The notes below the pieces were generated by a model. That model did no database searches and was not told where the DNA came from. It saw only the letters and a program-made list of their open reading frames with translations. DNA of 64,000 nt, taken from contig NZ_MRDE01000078.1 of the NCBI RefSeq assembly GCF_001968835.1, positions 1 through 64,000 on the forward strand, in the 5' to 3' direction. The translations under genes and the position numbers were made by a program. The DNA comes from Tersicoccus phoenicis (GTDB taxonomy: Bacteria; Actinomycetota; Actinomycetes; Actinomycetales; Micrococcaceae). The stretch's first letter is position 1. Each line of letters opens with the position of its first letter. This document shows, one piece after another, positions 9,760 through 18,605 of the stretch.

Positions 9760-9760
9760 C

Positions 9761-9961
9761 ATGGCTGCGCCGACGTACGAAGGCAAACTGAAGGTGACCC
9801 AGACCCGGTCCGTGATCGGGGGCAAGCAGAACCAGCGGGACACGCTGCGTTCGCTCGGCCTCAAGCGCATCGGCCACACGGTCGAGCGTGACGCCGACGC
9901 GGTGACCCTGGGCATGATCCACACGGTGTCCCACCTGGTGAAGGTCGAGGAGGCGAAATGA
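9761..9961 (+). CDS. rpmD: 50S ribosomal protein L30 (uL30)
   Basis: This is a 66-residue protein beginning [21 protein letters not shown]30 is a small 50S surface protein; [20 protein letters not shown] is its signature. The ATG at 9761 is one base after the rpsE stop. The stop overlaps the rplO ATG by four bases. The length is normal (about 60 residues). Confidence 0.97.
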   Translation: MAAPTYEGKLKVTQTRSVIGGKQNQRDTLRSLGLKRIGHTVERDADAVTLGMIHTVSHLVKVEEAK

Positions 9962-10470
9962 GCACCGCGAACCACGAAGCAAGCACGAACACCGACCTCG
10001 ACGCAACGGTCGAGTCCCCGGTGTCCACCCACGCGCTGAAGGTCCACCACCTCAGGCCGGCCCCGGGAGCGAAGACCGCTCGCACCCGCGTCGGTCGCGG
10101 CGAGGGCTCCAAGGGCAAGACCGCCGGTCGCGGCACCAAGGGCACGAAGGCCCGGTACCAGGTCCGCCCCGGCTTCGCCGGTGGGCAGCTCCCGCTGCAC
10201 ATGCGGATGCCGAAGCTGCGCGGCTTCACGAACCCCTTCCGCGTCGAGTTCCAGGTGGTCAACCTGGACAAGCTCGCGGAGCTGTTCCCGGCCGGTGGCA
10301 CCGTGGACGTCGACGCGCTGGTCGCCCGGGGTGCGGTCCGCAAGAACCAGCCGGTGAAGGTCCTCGGCTCGGGTGAGATCGGCGTCGCGGTCAACGTCAC
10401 CGCGAACGCGTTCTCGGCCAGCGCCGTCGAGAAGATCGCCGCCGCCGGCGGCAGCACCACCGCGTTGTAG
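9958..10470 (+). CDS. rplO: 50S ribosomal protein L15 (uL15)
   Basis: The 170-residue L15 carries the conserved glycine-rich N-terminal arm [20 protein letters not shown] (about residues 42-61) that threads into 23S rRNA, and the [20 protein letters not shown] block. L15 is a late assembly protein. The first ~23 residues ([20 protein letters not shown] onward) extend beyond the usual start, but the ATGA overlap with rpmD supports this start. It is the last ribosomal gene before a hairpin and secY. Confidence 0.96.
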   Translation: MSTANHEASTNTDLDATVESPVSTHALKVHHLRPAPGAKTARTRVGRGEGSKGKTAGRGTKGTKARYQVRPGFAGGQLPLHMRMPKLRGFTNPFRVEFQVVNLDKLAELFPAGGTVDVDALVARGAVRKNQPVKVLGSGEIGVAVNVTANAFSASAVEKIAAAGGSTTAL

Positions 10471-10530
10471 ACCGGGCGGTCCAGGACCACCCGGACCGGA
10501 CCGGTCGCCGAGAGCGACCGTCCGTGAGTC

Positions 10531-10569
10531 GAACTCCCGGTCGATGGGACATCCGTCGGCCGGGAGTTC
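10531..10569 (+). terminator. Hairpin between rplO and secY
   Basis: GAACTCCCGG (10531-10540) and CCGGGAGTTC (10560-10569) form a perfect 10-bp stem, and the inner CGATGG/CCGTCG can extend it with one wobble pair. There is no long U-tract, as is usual for high-GC actinobacterial terminators. It may end part of the ribosomal transcript so that secY is also driven from its own promoter. Confidence 0.6.
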
Positions 10570-10599
10570 GTCGCATCTGAAGGTGCGCACGACTACCGA

Positions 10600-10605
10600 T
10601 ACACT
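10600..10605 (+). promoter_or_regulatory. Candidate secY -10 box
   Basis: TACACT at 10600-10605 lies 31 bases after the hairpin and 57 bases before the secY TTG. No strong -35 hexamer is seen at 16-18 bases (CTGAAG is the nearest). AGGAGG at 10653-10658 is the secY ribosome-binding site. Confidence 0.35.
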
Positions 10606-10662
10606 GGCAAGCTGTGGCCCACGGTCACCGCTCCCACCCCTTGACTTTCTCCAGGAGGACAC

Positions 10663-11973
10663 TTGCTCAGCGCACTTGGACGGGCGTTCCGGACGCCCGA
10701 TCTGCGACGCAAGTTGTTGTTCACGCTGGCGGTGATCGCCATCTACCGGGCCGGAGCTTATGTTCCCTCGCCGGGCGTCGACTACGCCAACGTGCAGCAA
10801 TGCCTCGCCCTCGGCAACACCTCGGGCGGCGTGTACCAGCTGGTCAACCTGTTCAGTGGCGGTGCGCTGCTGCAGGTGTCCATCTTCGCGCTCGGCATCA
10901 TGCCGTACATCACCGCAAGCATCATCATCCAGTTGCTGCGCGTCGTGATTCCTTACTTCCAGACGCTGTGGGAGGAGGGGCAGACCGGCCAGGGCAAACT
11001 CACCCAGTACACCCGGTATCTGACCATCGGGCTCGGCGTGCTGAACGCCACCACGATCGTGACTCTCGCCCGGTCCGGTGCGCTGCTGAACAACTGCCCG
11101 TACCCGGTGATCCCGAGCGCCGACCCGGCGACCATCGTGTTGCTGATCGCGACGCTCACGGCCGGGACCGGCCTGATCATGTGGCTCGGTGAACTGGTGA
11201 CCGAGAAGGGTGTCGGCAACGGCATGTCCGTGCTGATCTTCACCTCGATCGCGGCCGGCTTCCCGAGCTCGCTGGGGGCGATCCTGACCACCAAGGGCTG
11301 GGGCACGTTCCTGGTGGTGCTCGCCCTCGGCCTGGTGGTCGTCGCCGCCGTCGTCTTCGTCGAGCAGTCCCAGCGACGGATCCCGGTCCAGTACGCTAAA
11401 CGGATGGTGGGCCGGCGGACCGTCGGTGGCACCACGACGTACATCCCGATCAAGGTCAACATGGCCGGCGTGATCCCCGTGATCTTCGCGTCGTCGATGC
11501 TCTACCTGCCGTCGCTGCTGGCGCAGTTCAACACCCCGCAGGCCGGGCAGGAGCCGGCCGCCTGGGTGGTGTGGATCAACAACTACCTCACCCGCGGCGA
11601 CCACCCGCTGTACATGGCCCTGTACGCCTTGCTCATCATCTTCTTCACGTACTTCTACGTGTCCATCACCTTCAACCCCACCGAGGTGAGCGACAACATG
11701 AAGAAGTACGGAGGATTCATCCCCGGCATCCGTGCCGGTCGGCCGACCGAGCAGTACCTGCAGTACGTCCTGTCCCGGATCACCCTGCCGGGCGCGATCT
11801 ACCTGGCCCTGGTCTCCCTGATCCCGCTGATCGCTCTGGTGCTGTTCCAGGCGAACCAGAACTTCCCGTTCGGGGGCACCTCACTGCTCATCATCGTCGG
11901 TGTCGGGCTCGAGACGGTGAAGCAGATCGACGCGCAACTGCAGCAACGGCACTACGAAGGGCTCCTGCGATGA
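10663..11973 (+). CDS. secY: Preprotein translocase channel subunit SecY
   Basis: The 436-residue protein is the pore subunit of the Sec translocon in the cytoplasmic membrane. It begins MLSALGRAFRTPDLRRKLLF, has the ten hydrophobic segments expected of SecY, and carries IYRAGAYVPSPGVD after the first helix start, GIMPYITASIIIQLL and the cytosolic loop QRRIPVQYAKRMVGRRTVGG (about residues 238-257). Translation starts at TTG, set by AGGAGG five bases upstream. Its stop overlaps the adk start (ATGA). Confidence 0.97.
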   Translation: MLSALGRAFRTPDLRRKLLFTLAVIAIYRAGAYVPSPGVDYANVQQCLALGNTSGGVYQLVNLFSGGALLQVSIFALGIMPYITASIIIQLLRVVIPYFQTLWEEGQTGQGKLTQYTRYLTIGLGVLNATTIVTLARSGALLNNCPYPVIPSADPATIVLLIATLTAGTGLIMWLGELVTEKGVGNGMSVLIFTSIAAGFPSSLGAILTTKGWGTFLVVLALGLVVVAAVVFVEQSQRRIPVQYAKRMVGRRTVGGTTTYIPIKVNMAGVIPVIFASSMLYLPSLLAQFNTPQAGQEPAAWVVWINNYLTRGDHPLYMALYALLIIFFTYFYVSITFNPTEVSDNMKKYGGFIPGIRAGRPTEQYLQYVLSRITLPGAIYLALVSLIPLIALVLFQANQNFPFGGTSLLIIVGVGLETVKQIDAQLQQRHYEGLLR

Positions 11974-12602
11974 CCCAGACGGACGGACAGGCAGAGACCG
12001 AGACGCTGGCGGCCGCGGGCGTGCGGATGTTGATCATCGGGCCTCCGGGGTCCGGCAAGGGCACCCAGGCGGGGCGGATCAGCGAGCGGCTCGGTATCGT
12101 GGCCATCTCCACCGGCGACATCTTCCGGGCCAACGTCAAACAGCGCACCCCGCTCGGTATCGAGGCGAAGACCTACCTGGACTCCGGCGACTTCGTGCCG
12201 GATTCGGTGACCAACAACATGGTCCGGGAGCGCCTCGCGGAGCCGGACGTCGCCGGCGGTTTCCTGCTCGACGGTTACCCGCGCACGAGCGCGCAGGTGG
12301 AGGAGCTCGACGCCATCCTCGCCGCCGGCAGCACCGGCCTCGACATCGTTCTCCAGTTGACCGCCGACCACGAGGAACTCGTGCGCCGGTTGCTCAGCCG
12401 TGCCGCCGAGGAAGGCCGGACGGATGACAACGAGAAGGTGGTCCGGCGCCGGTTGGACCTCTACGAGCGGGAGACCTCCGCCGTCGTGCGGGAGTACGCG
12501 GCCCGTGGGATCCTCGTGGCGGTCGACGGCCTCGGGGCGATCGACGAGGTCACCGACCGGGTGATGGCCGCCATGAGCCGCGTCGTCGGCGGTCGAGGCT
12601 GA
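11970..12602 (+). CDS. adk: Adenylate kinase
   Basis: This 210-residue enzyme interconverts ATP + AMP and 2 ADP in the cytosol. The P-loop GPPGSGKGTQ is at residues 24-33, followed by the AMP-binding TGDIFRANV and the DGYPRTSAQ motif. The lid is the short, zinc-free type (AAEEGRTDDNEKVVRRRL), normal for actinobacteria. The ATG at 11970 overlaps the secY stop; it gives about 19 residues more than most family members, so a start at GTG 12021 or ATG 12027 cannot be excluded. It lies between secY and map, a conserved trio. Confidence 0.96.
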   Translation: MTQTDGQAETETLAAAGVRMLIIGPPGSGKGTQAGRISERLGIVAISTGDIFRANVKQRTPLGIEAKTYLDSGDFVPDSVTNNMVRERLAEPDVAGGFLLDGYPRTSAQVEELDAILAAGSTGLDIVLQLTADHEELVRRLLSRAAEEGRTDDNEKVVRRRLDLYERETSAVVREYAARGILVAVDGLGAIDEVTDRVMAAMSRVVGGRG

Positions 12603-12604
12603 GC

Positions 12605-13432
12605 ATGGCCCCCTTCGCCCGGCCCGGCATCGAGTACAAGACCCGGGAGCAGATGACCCGGATGGCCGAAGCCGGGCGGGTCACCTCCGCCGCGCTGGAC
12701 GCCGCCGTCGCCGCCGCCGGGATCGGGGTCAGCACGGGCGAGATCGACGCGGCCGCCGCAGCGGTGATCCGTGCCGCCGGCGCGACGTCGAACTTCCTCG
12801 GCTACCACGGCTACCCGGCGACCCTGTGCATCTCCGTCAACCAGCAGGTCGTACACGGCATCCCGGGCGAGCACCGGTTGGCCGGCGGCGACCTGGTCTC
12901 CATCGACGGCGGCGCGATCGTGGACGGCTGGCACGGGGACAGCGCCCGCACCCTGGTCGTCGGTGCCGCCGACCCCGCCGACGTCGAGCTGTCCCGGGTC
13001 ACCGAGGAAGCCCTGTGGGCCGGTGTCGCCGCGTTCGCGACCGCGACCCGGGTCGGGGACATCGGTGCCGCGATCGATGACCGGGTGACCGACCTGGCGG
13101 GGGAACGGTTCGGCATCCTCGAGGACTACGTCGGCCACGGCATCGGCACCGCCATGCACCAGCCCCCGGACGTGCTGAACTACCGGGCCCGGGACCGGGG
13201 GGCGAAGGTACGGCCCGGCATGTGCCTGGCCATCGAACCGATGCTCGTCGCCGGGGGTCTGGAGACGACGGTCCTGGAGGACGGCTGGACGGTGGTGACC
13301 GTCGACGGCGCCCGCGCCGCCCACTGGGAACACTCCGTGGCCCGGCACGAGGACGGCATCTGGGTGCTCACGGCGTCGGACGGCGGGGCCGCCCGGCTCG
13401 CGGCGTACGGCGTTACCCCGGTGGCTCCGTAA
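12605..13432 (+). CDS. map: Methionine aminopeptidase, type I
   Basis: The 275-residue enzyme removes the initiator methionine from new proteins. All five metal ligands are visible: D101, D112, H178, E211 and E242, and the catalytic H84 in VVHGIPGEH. There is no N-terminal SH3-binding or zinc-finger extension, so it is a type Ia-like form. It begins two bases after the adk stop. In most actinobacteria infA follows map; here a minus-strand sugar transporter intervenes. Confidence 0.96.
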   Translation: MAPFARPGIEYKTREQMTRMAEAGRVTSAALDAAVAAAGIGVSTGEIDAAAAAVIRAAGATSNFLGYHGYPATLCISVNQQVVHGIPGEHRLAGGDLVSIDGGAIVDGWHGDSARTLVVGAADPADVELSRVTEEALWAGVAAFATATRVGDIGAAIDDRVTDLAGERFGILEDYVGHGIGTAMHQPPDVLNYRARDRGAKVRPGMCLAIEPMLVAGGLETTVLEDGWTVVTVDGARAAHWEHSVARHEDGIWVLTASDGGAARLAAYGVTPVAP

Positions 13433-13450
13433 CCGCCCCCGAGCTGACGA

Positions 13451-13477
13451 GGCCCCCGCGTGGTAGTCGCGGGGGCC
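13451..13477. terminator. Terminator hairpin after map
   Basis: GGCCCCCGCG (13451-13460) and CGCGGGGGCC (13468-13477) form a perfect 10-bp stem with a 7-base loop. It lies 18 bases after the map stop, in a convergent intergenic region, and can serve either strand. Confidence 0.75.
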
Positions 13478-13484
13478 CCGAACC

Positions 13485-13520
13485 GACGAGCCCCCCTGTG
13501 AGTGGTCGCGGGGACTCGTC
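13485..13520. terminator. Second terminator hairpin, convergent region
   Basis: GACGAGCCCC (13485-13494) pairs with GGGG-A-CTCGTC (13510-13520), a 10-bp stem with one bulge. It is just downstream of the minus-strand binding-protein gene and probably ends that operon. Confidence 0.65.
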
Positions 13521-13532
13521 GCGCGGGAGTTC

Positions 13533-14888
13533 TCAGGCGTTCAGGCGCGGCTTCACGTCGGTGTCGTAGATCCCCTGCAGCGTCTTCTGCAGGTCGCCCA
13601 GCGCCGCGGTGACGTCCCCCTGCTGGGTGAGGATCTTCCCGGCGGCCTTCGCCATCTCCTGGTCCGCCCCCGGGAGGAACACCCGGGCGTAGTCCTGCTG
13701 GCGGGTGACGGCCAGCTGGTCGAGCGCGGTCCTGATCTGCGGGGTCTTCGCGAGCACGGCGCTCATGTCCGCGGACTCGCGGACCGGCATGTAGCCGGTC
13801 GCCGCGGAGAACGCCGCCGTGCTCTCCGGGGAGGTGAGGAACTTCAAGAAGGTGGCGGCGGCGAGCTGCTGCTCCTTCGTGTTGTTCTTCGGGATGCCCA
13901 GGCCGGCGCCCCCGGTCGGGCACACGTTCGTGGCGTTGACCGAGCCGCCGGGCAGGAACCCGACGCCGACGTCGAACGTGGCGGCCTTCAACACGCCGAC
14001 CAGGGACCCGGTCGAACTCATCGTGGCCGAGACCGCACCGGCGGAGAGGTCGGCGGACGCATCCTTGGAGGAGACACCGGCCCACTTGTCCTTGTACACG
14101 GTGTCCTGGACCATCTGCATGGCCTTGACGGTCTTGTCGGAGTTCGCGGTGAGCGAGAACTTGTCGCTCCACGCCGCCCCCTCACCCCAGAGCTGGTTCT
14201 GCAGCGTCCAGCCCGCGTAGTCCGCCAGGGCAGGGTGCTGGTAGACGTTCTGGATGCCGGGGTTGGCGGCCTTGATCCTGGGCGCCCACTGCGCGAATTC
14301 CTGCCAGGTCTTCGGTGCCCGGTCCGGCAGGCCGGCCGCCTTGAAGTGGTTCTTGTTGTAGTAGAACAGCGGGGTGGAGCGCGCGTACGGAACCGCCCAC
14401 TGCTTGCCGGCGTACTGATAGTCGGCGAGCAGCTGCTTGCGGTAATCGGACGTGCTCACGTTCAGCTGCTCGAACACGCCGTCCAGGGGGATGATGGAGC
14501 CGTTGAGGAAGTAGCGGAACCACCACGCGTCGGAGAAGATCACCACGTTGGGCAACTCGCCGCCCTGCTGCGCCGTCTGGAACTTCTGGGCGACCTCCTC
14601 GTAGTTCGCCCCCGCCGTGACCATGTTGACCCGGATGTCGCTCTGAGCGGCGTGGAACTTCGCGATGATGGACTTCTCGACCTCCTCGGACTTGCCGGGG
14701 TGGTTGGACCAGAAGGTGATCGTGCTCGCCGGTTTCACCCCGGAGAAGTCGAGGTCCGCTTGGGCCGTCGCTGCGCCGGAACCGGTGGAGGGGCCGCCGC
14801 AGGCCGCGAGCGTCGCGGCGCCCGCCCCGAGGGCGGCGAGGGAGAGGAAGGAACGTCGGTCGAGGTGGTGCGTCGAGAACGGCGACAT
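13533..14888 (-). CDS. Carbohydrate ABC transporter, substrate-binding lipoprotein (UgpB-like)
   Basis: This 451-residue protein is an extracellular solute-binding protein of the family 1 sugar type. The N-terminus has a twin-arginine pair (RR 11-12), a hydrophobic stretch and a lipobox ending at Cys30 (LAAC), so it is probably Tat-exported and lipid-anchored. The body resembles UgpB: an FWSNHPGKSEEVEKSI start, GANYEEVAQKFQTAQQGGELPNV, and a C-terminal RQQDYARVFLPGADQEMAKA region typical of glycerol-3-phosphate or glycerophosphodiester binders, though the ligand is unproven. AAAGG lies ten bases before the ATG. It is the last gene of a three-gene minus-strand operon, and its start is 50 bases after the permease stop. 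Confidence 0.9.
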   Translation of the reverse strand: MSPFSTHHLDRRSFLSLAALGAGAATLAACGGPSTGSGAATAQADLDFSGVKPASTITFWSNHPGKSEEVEKSIIAKFHAAQSDIRVNMVTAGANYEEVAQKFQTAQQGGELPNVVIFSDAWWFRYFLNGSIIPLDGVFEQLNVSTSDYRKQLLADYQYAGKQWAVPYARSTPLFYYNKNHFKAAGLPDRAPKTWQEFAQWAPRIKAANPGIQNVYQHPALADYAGWTLQNQLWGEGAAWSDKFSLTANSDKTVKAMQMVQDTVYKDKWAGVSSKDASADLSAGAVSATMSSTGSLVGVLKAATFDVGVGFLPGGSVNATNVCPTGGAGLGIPKNNTKEQQLAAATFLKFLTSPESTAAFSAATGYMPVRESADMSAVLAKTPQIRTALDQLAVTRQQDYARVFLPGADQEMAKAAGKILTQQGDVTAALGDLQKTLQGIYDTDVKPRLNA

Positions 14889-14938
14889 GGTGCTGCCTTT
14901 CGTGGGTGTTTTCGTTTCGATGACGAGGCGATCGGCGT

Positions 14939-15850
14939 TCAGCCGGTCACCGAGCCCTGGGTGAGTCCGGCGACGATGTAGCGCTGGAGAGCGGCGAAGA
15001 TGACGAGCACGGGAACGACGACCAGGACGGCGCCGGCCATCATGATGCCCCAGCCGGCCGATCCGCTCTCGGAGTTCTGCAGCAGGGTCAGCCCCACCGG
15101 GAGAGTCATCATGCCCGGCTTGTCGACGATGATCAGGGGCCAGATGTAGTCGTTCCACTCCGTCACGATGGTCACCAGCGCCACCGTCGCGATGCTCGGC
15201 ACGGATACCGGCACCACGATCCGCCAGAGCCGGCGCCAGTGCCCTGCGCCGTCGAGCTCGGCCGCTTCGAGGATGGACGCGGGCAGCGTCATGAAGTGCT
15301 GGCGCAGCAGGAAGGTGCCGAACGCCGTACCGAGGCCCGGCAGGATGATGCCCCAGTAGGTGTTCTGGCCGCCGAGGCCGGCGACGAGGATGTAGTTCGG
15401 CAGGATCGACACCTGCGGCGGGACCATCAGAGCGACCAGGATCAGCATGAAGATGACCCGTCGGAACGGGAACCGGACGAACACCAGGGCGTAGGCGGTG
15501 GCGATGGCCAGAGCCACCTTCACCACGGAGCCGACGGTCGTCACGATCACGCTGTTGAGGAAGAACCGACCGAACGGGACCGTCGTGGTCGCGCTCGCAT
15601 AATTGCTGAAGTCCAGTCCCTTCGGCAGCACCCGCAGGTCGGTGGTGATGATCTCGCCCGGGGTCTTGAACGAGGACAGCACCATCCACAGCAGCGGTAG
15701 GAACACGACCAGGGTCGCGATCACCAGCGGCACGTAGCCGCCGGCGATCGTTCTGGCGATATTGGTCCAGGACAGGGGCCGTTCCCGGGTGGGAGGGGCG
15801 TCCGCGGGTCCGGTCACGGCCGTCGGGTAGGGGTGGGTCGCCGTGCTCAC
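14939..15850 (-). CDS. Carbohydrate ABC transporter permease, MalG/UgpE type
   Basis: The 303-residue membrane protein has six predicted helices and the EAA loop that docks the ATPase, seen as EAAELDGAGHWRRLWRIVVP (about residues 188-207). It is the second of two permeases in a CUT1-type importer. Translation starts at a GTG overlapping the stop of the other permease by four bases; the longer open frame upstream is a shadow of that gene. The substrate is unknown, and the UgpB-like partner suggests a glycerol-phosphate or oligosaccharide. Confidence 0.92.
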   Translation of the reverse strand: MSTATHPYPTAVTGPADAPPTRERPLSWTNIARTIAGGYVPLVIATLVVFLPLLWMVLSSFKTPGEIITTDLRVLPKGLDFSNYASATTTVPFGRFFLNSVIVTTVGSVVKVALAIATAYALVFVRFPFRRVIFMLILVALMVPPQVSILPNYILVAGLGGQNTYWGIILPGLGTAFGTFLLRQHFMTLPASILEAAELDGAGHWRRLWRIVVPVSVPSIATVALVTIVTEWNDYIWPLIIVDKPGMMTLPVGLTLLQNSESGSAGWGIMMAGAVLVVVPVLVIFAALQRYIVAGLTQGSVTG

Positions 15851-16797
15851 GCGTAGTGCACCTTCCGCTCGACGAAGCGCAACTGCAGGCCGGTCATGGC
15901 CAGGAGGATGACGAAGAGGATGACGGAGATGGTCGCCGAGTAGCCGGCGCGGTTGTACGCGCCGAAGGCCTGCTTGTAGGCCTCGAAGATCAACGTGCTG
16001 GTGCCGTTGCCCAGCGGGGTCATCACCCGGATCAGGTCGAAGGCCTGCAGGGAACTGAGCAGGGACGTGATCAGCAGGAAGAACGTGGTGGGGGACAGGA
16101 GCGGGAACGCGATGCTGACGAACCGACGGACGCTTCCCGCTCCGTCCAGCTGAGCGGCCTCCATCACGTCGTTCGGCAGGGACTGCAGGCCGGCGAGGTA
16201 CACCACGGCGCAGTAGCCGAGGTTCTTCCACACGTACACGACGATGACCATGGTCAGAGCGAGCTGGGGGTCGTTGATCCACTGTGGGCTCGACTGACCC
16301 AAGCCGCGGAGGATCCAGGCCAGGGCGCCGTACACCGGGTCGAAGATGAACAACCAGACCAGACCGACACCGACCCCGGAGAGAACGAACGGCGCGAAGA
16401 CCGCCGAGCGGGCGAAGGTGGTGCCCCGGATCTTCAGGTTCAGGGCCAGCGACACCAGCAGGCCCAGAACCATCGATCCGCCCACCGTCACGATCGTGAA
16501 GATCGCGGTGGTACCCAGGACGGCGGCCGCATCCGGCGAGGTGAAGAAGGTGACGTAGTTGCCCAGCCCGACGACGCTCGCGGTGGGCGAACCGAGGGTC
16601 CAGTTCAGGGTCGAGAAGTAGAGGTTGCTGATCAGTGGGCGGTAGGTGAACGCCGCGATCAGGATCAGGTTGGGCAGGGCGAGAGCGAGGAAGACGACGA
16701 AGTCGCGCCGGTCACGGCCGGTGACATGCCGTCGCCGAACGAGATCGCCGCGGCTGGGACTCCCGGGGGCAGGCTCGTGGGGCTTGAGCCAGGTCAT
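15847..16797 (-). CDS. Carbohydrate ABC transporter permease, MalF/UgpA type
   Basis: This 316-residue permease starts MTWLKPHEPAPGSPSRGD and has about six transmembrane helices, with the EAA loop MEAAQLDGAGSVRRFVSIAF (about residues 213-232). GAGGTAG lies about five bases before the ATG. It is the first gene of the operon; no ATP-binding gene is present on either side, so the importer probably uses a shared ATPase of the MsiK type encoded elsewhere, as is common in actinobacteria. Confidence 0.92.
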   Translation of the reverse strand: MTWLKPHEPAPGSPSRGDLVRRRHVTGRDRRDFVVFLALALPNLILIAAFTYRPLISNLYFSTLNWTLGSPTASVVGLGNYVTFFTSPDAAAVLGTTAIFTIVTVGGSMVLGLLVSLALNLKIRGTTFARSAVFAPFVLSGVGVGLVWLFIFDPVYGALAWILRGLGQSSPQWINDPQLALTMVIVVYVWKNLGYCAVVYLAGLQSLPNDVMEAAQLDGAGSVRRFVSIAFPLLSPTTFFLLITSLLSSLQAFDLIRVMTPLGNGTSTLIFEAYKQAFGAYNRAGYSATISVILFVILLAMTGLQLRFVERKVHYA

Positions 16798-17231
16798 ACG
16801 GACTACCTCGAGTTCGGGGACACGGTCGCGGTCGGTACCCGCGAAGCACGCCCCACCGGGGACCGGTTCGCGCGGACCGACCACGGACACTTCAGCATGC
16901 GATCGAGGCGTCACAGGCCGAGTTCGCGGCATCTTCCCGGACTGCTGTCCAACTGTTCGGTGACGGTTAAGACCGGGTTCACCGACCCGCTCGCCGGTCG
17001 CCGAGCGACGACGGTCCAGGCGATGACCTCCGCCGTGCCGCACGCAGCCGGCGGCGTCAGCGACCGGCCGGCGGTGGTGTAGGATAGACCGTTGGTTGTC
17101 TGGGCCCTGTTGCCGGCCGGGGAGAGTCCGGTCTCCGGGTCTCGCCTCGATGCCGCCGTCGGCAGAGGTCCGACAACTGGGAACGTCCCACCGCTCCGAC
17201 CGGAGCGGACGAGAAAACGATAGCGGAGTTC
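16798..17231. other. Divergent intergenic region between the sugar importer and infA
   Basis: These 434 bases hold no gene that I can support. They must contain the leftward promoter of the sugar importer and the rightward promoter of infA. I see no clear operator palindrome for a sugar regulator. Near the infA end, CCGCTCC (17191-17197) and GGAGCGG (17202-17208) form a small hairpin in the infA leader. Confidence 0.6.
17080..17085 (+). promoter_or_regulatory. Candidate infA operon -10 box
   Basis: TAGGAT at 17080-17085 is a good -10 hexamer and would give a leader of about 140 bases before infA. The -35 region at the right distance is GC-rich and unconvincing. It is the best candidate for restarting transcription of infA-rpmJ-rpsM, which cannot read through from map because of the inserted opposite-strand operon. 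Confidence 0.4.
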
Positions 17232-17453
17232 ATGGCCAAGAAAGACGGTGTCATCGAGATCGAGGGCACAGTGACCGAGGCGCTGCCCAACGCCACGTTC
17301 CGGGTGGAGCTGTCCAACGGTCACCTGGTGCTCGCCCACATCTCCGGGAAGATGCGTCAGCACTACATCCGGATCCTCCCCGAGGACCGCGTGGTGGTGG
17401 AGCTCTCTCCCTACGACCTGTCCCGCGGCCGCATCGTCTACCGCTACAAGTAA
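17232..17453 (+). CDS. infA: Translation initiation factor IF-1
   Basis: The 73-residue protein is an OB-fold IF-1, [20 protein letters not shown] to GRIVYRYK, identical in length to the family. IF-1 occupies the 30S A site during initiation. AGCGGAG lies before the ATG. It is the first gene of the second ribosomal segment, 15 bases before rpmJ. Confidence 0.98.
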   Translation: MAKKDGVIEIEGTVTEALPNATFRVELSNGHLVLAHISGKMRQHYIRILPEDRVVVELSPYDLSRGRIVYRYK

Positions 17454-17468
17454 ACGCAAAGGAAAGAC

Positions 17469-17582
17469 ATGAAGGTCCAACCGAGCGTGAAGCCGATCTG
17501 CGACAAGTGCAAGGTGATCCGCCGCAACGGGCGGGTCATGGTGATCTGCGAGAACCCACGCCACAAGCAGCGCCAGGGCTGA
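17469..17582 (+). CDS. rpmJ: 50S ribosomal protein L36 (bL36), zinc-binding form
   Basis: This is a 37-residue gene beginning [20 protein letters not shown]. Cys11, Cys14, Cys27 and His32 form the zinc site, so it is the C+ type rather than the zinc-free paralogue. GGAAAG is seven bases before the ATG. A small hairpin, CCTCC (17583-17587) with GGAGG (17592-17596), follows the stop immediately and may reduce read-through to rpsM. Confidence 0.97.
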   Translation: MKVQPSVKPICDKCKVIRRNGRVMVICENPRHKQRQG

Positions 17583-17770
17583 CCTCCCTCGGGAGGCCCT
17601 GGGCCGCTTCCGGGTGCACCTGCACCCACCTCGGCGCCGTCGGCGTCGGCCACACCAGCACCACCGCGGGCACGGCTCGCACACCCCCGGTCCCGGAGGC
17701 CGAGGACCGCGACGGGACGTCGCGGACGGTGATGCTCCAGACCTCCGGAAGAAGCAAGGAGAACCGCCAC

Positions 17771-18145
17771 ATGGCACGTCTCGCTGGCGTCGACATTCCC
17801 CGTGAGAAGCGGGTCGAGATCGCGCTCACCTACATCTACGGCATGGGCCGCACCCGCGCGCACCAGACCCTGGCCGAGACCGGGATCAGCCCGGACGTCC
17901 GGGTGAAGGACCTGACGGACGACCAACTCGTCCAGCTGCGTGACTACATCGAGGGCAACTTCCGGGTCGAGGGCGATCTCCGCCGCGAGGTGGCCGCCGA
18001 CATCCGCCGCAAGGTCGAGATCGGCAGCTACGAGGGTCTGCGGCACCGCCGCGGCCTGCCGGTGCGCGGTCAGCGCACGAAGACCAACGCGCGTACCCGC
18101 AAGGGCCCGAAGCGCACCGTGGCCGGCAAGAAGAAGGCCCGCTGA
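17771..18145 (+). CDS. rpsM: 30S ribosomal protein S13 (uS13)
   Basis: This 124-residue S13 begins [20 protein letters not shown] and ends in the basic tail [20 protein letters not shown] that contacts P-site tRNA. It sits in the 30S head with S19 and forms bridges B1a/B1b. AAGGAG lies about ten bases before the ATG. A 188-base spacer separates it from rpmJ, with no additional gene visible there. Confidence 0.97.
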   Translation: MARLAGVDIPREKRVEIALTYIYGMGRTRAHQTLAETGISPDVRVKDLTDDQLVQLRDYIEGNFRVEGDLRREVAADIRRKVEIGSYEGLRHRRGLPVRGQRTKTNARTRKGPKRTVAGKKKAR

Positions 18146-18194
18146 CCCGCAGCGGACCGCTCGCGAACGCAGATCCCATCCCAGGAGAGTAGAC

Positions 18195-18596
18195 ATGCCC
18201 CCGAAGAACCGCACGGCGGTGCGCAAGCCGCGCCGCAAGGACAAGAAGAACATCACGCTCGGTCAGGCGCACATCAAGAGCACCTTCAACAACACCATCG
18301 TGTCCATCACCGATCCCACCGGTGCCGTGATCTCCTGGGCCTCGGCCGGCGAGGTCGGATTCAAGGGCTCCCGCAAGTCCACGCCGTACGCCGCGCAGAT
18401 GGCGGCGGAATCCGCGGCCAAGCGTGCCCAGGAGCACGGCGTCAAGAAGGTCGACGTCTTCGTCAAGGGCCCCGGCTCCGGCCGCGAGACCGCGATCCGG
18501 TCCCTCCAGGCCACCGGCCTGGAGGTCGGCACCATCCAGGACGTCACCCCCAGCGCCCACAACGGCTGCCGGCCGCCGAAGCGCCGCCGCGTCTGA
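18195..18596 (+). CDS. rpsK: 30S ribosomal protein S11 (uS11)
   Basis: The 133-residue S11 begins [19 protein letters not shown] and contains [37 protein letters not shown] and the end [16 protein letters not shown]. It lines the platform near the E site. AGGAGA precedes the ATG by eight bases. In many bacteria rpsD (S4) follows; here rpoA follows after a strong hairpin. Confidence 0.98.
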   Translation: MPPKNRTAVRKPRRKDKKNITLGQAHIKSTFNNTIVSITDPTGAVISWASAGEVGFKGSRKSTPYAAQMAAESAAKRAQEHGVKKVDVFVKGPGSGRETAIRSLQATGLEVGTIQDVTPSAHNGCRPPKRRRV

Positions 18597-18605
18597 TTCA
18601 TCCCG

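Noticed and set aside
8713-11604. 963-codon open frame on the minus strand across rplR-secY
   Set aside because: It is antisense to five well-identified genes; the sequence is the Arg/Gly/Asp-rich pattern produced by reading high-GC genes backwards.
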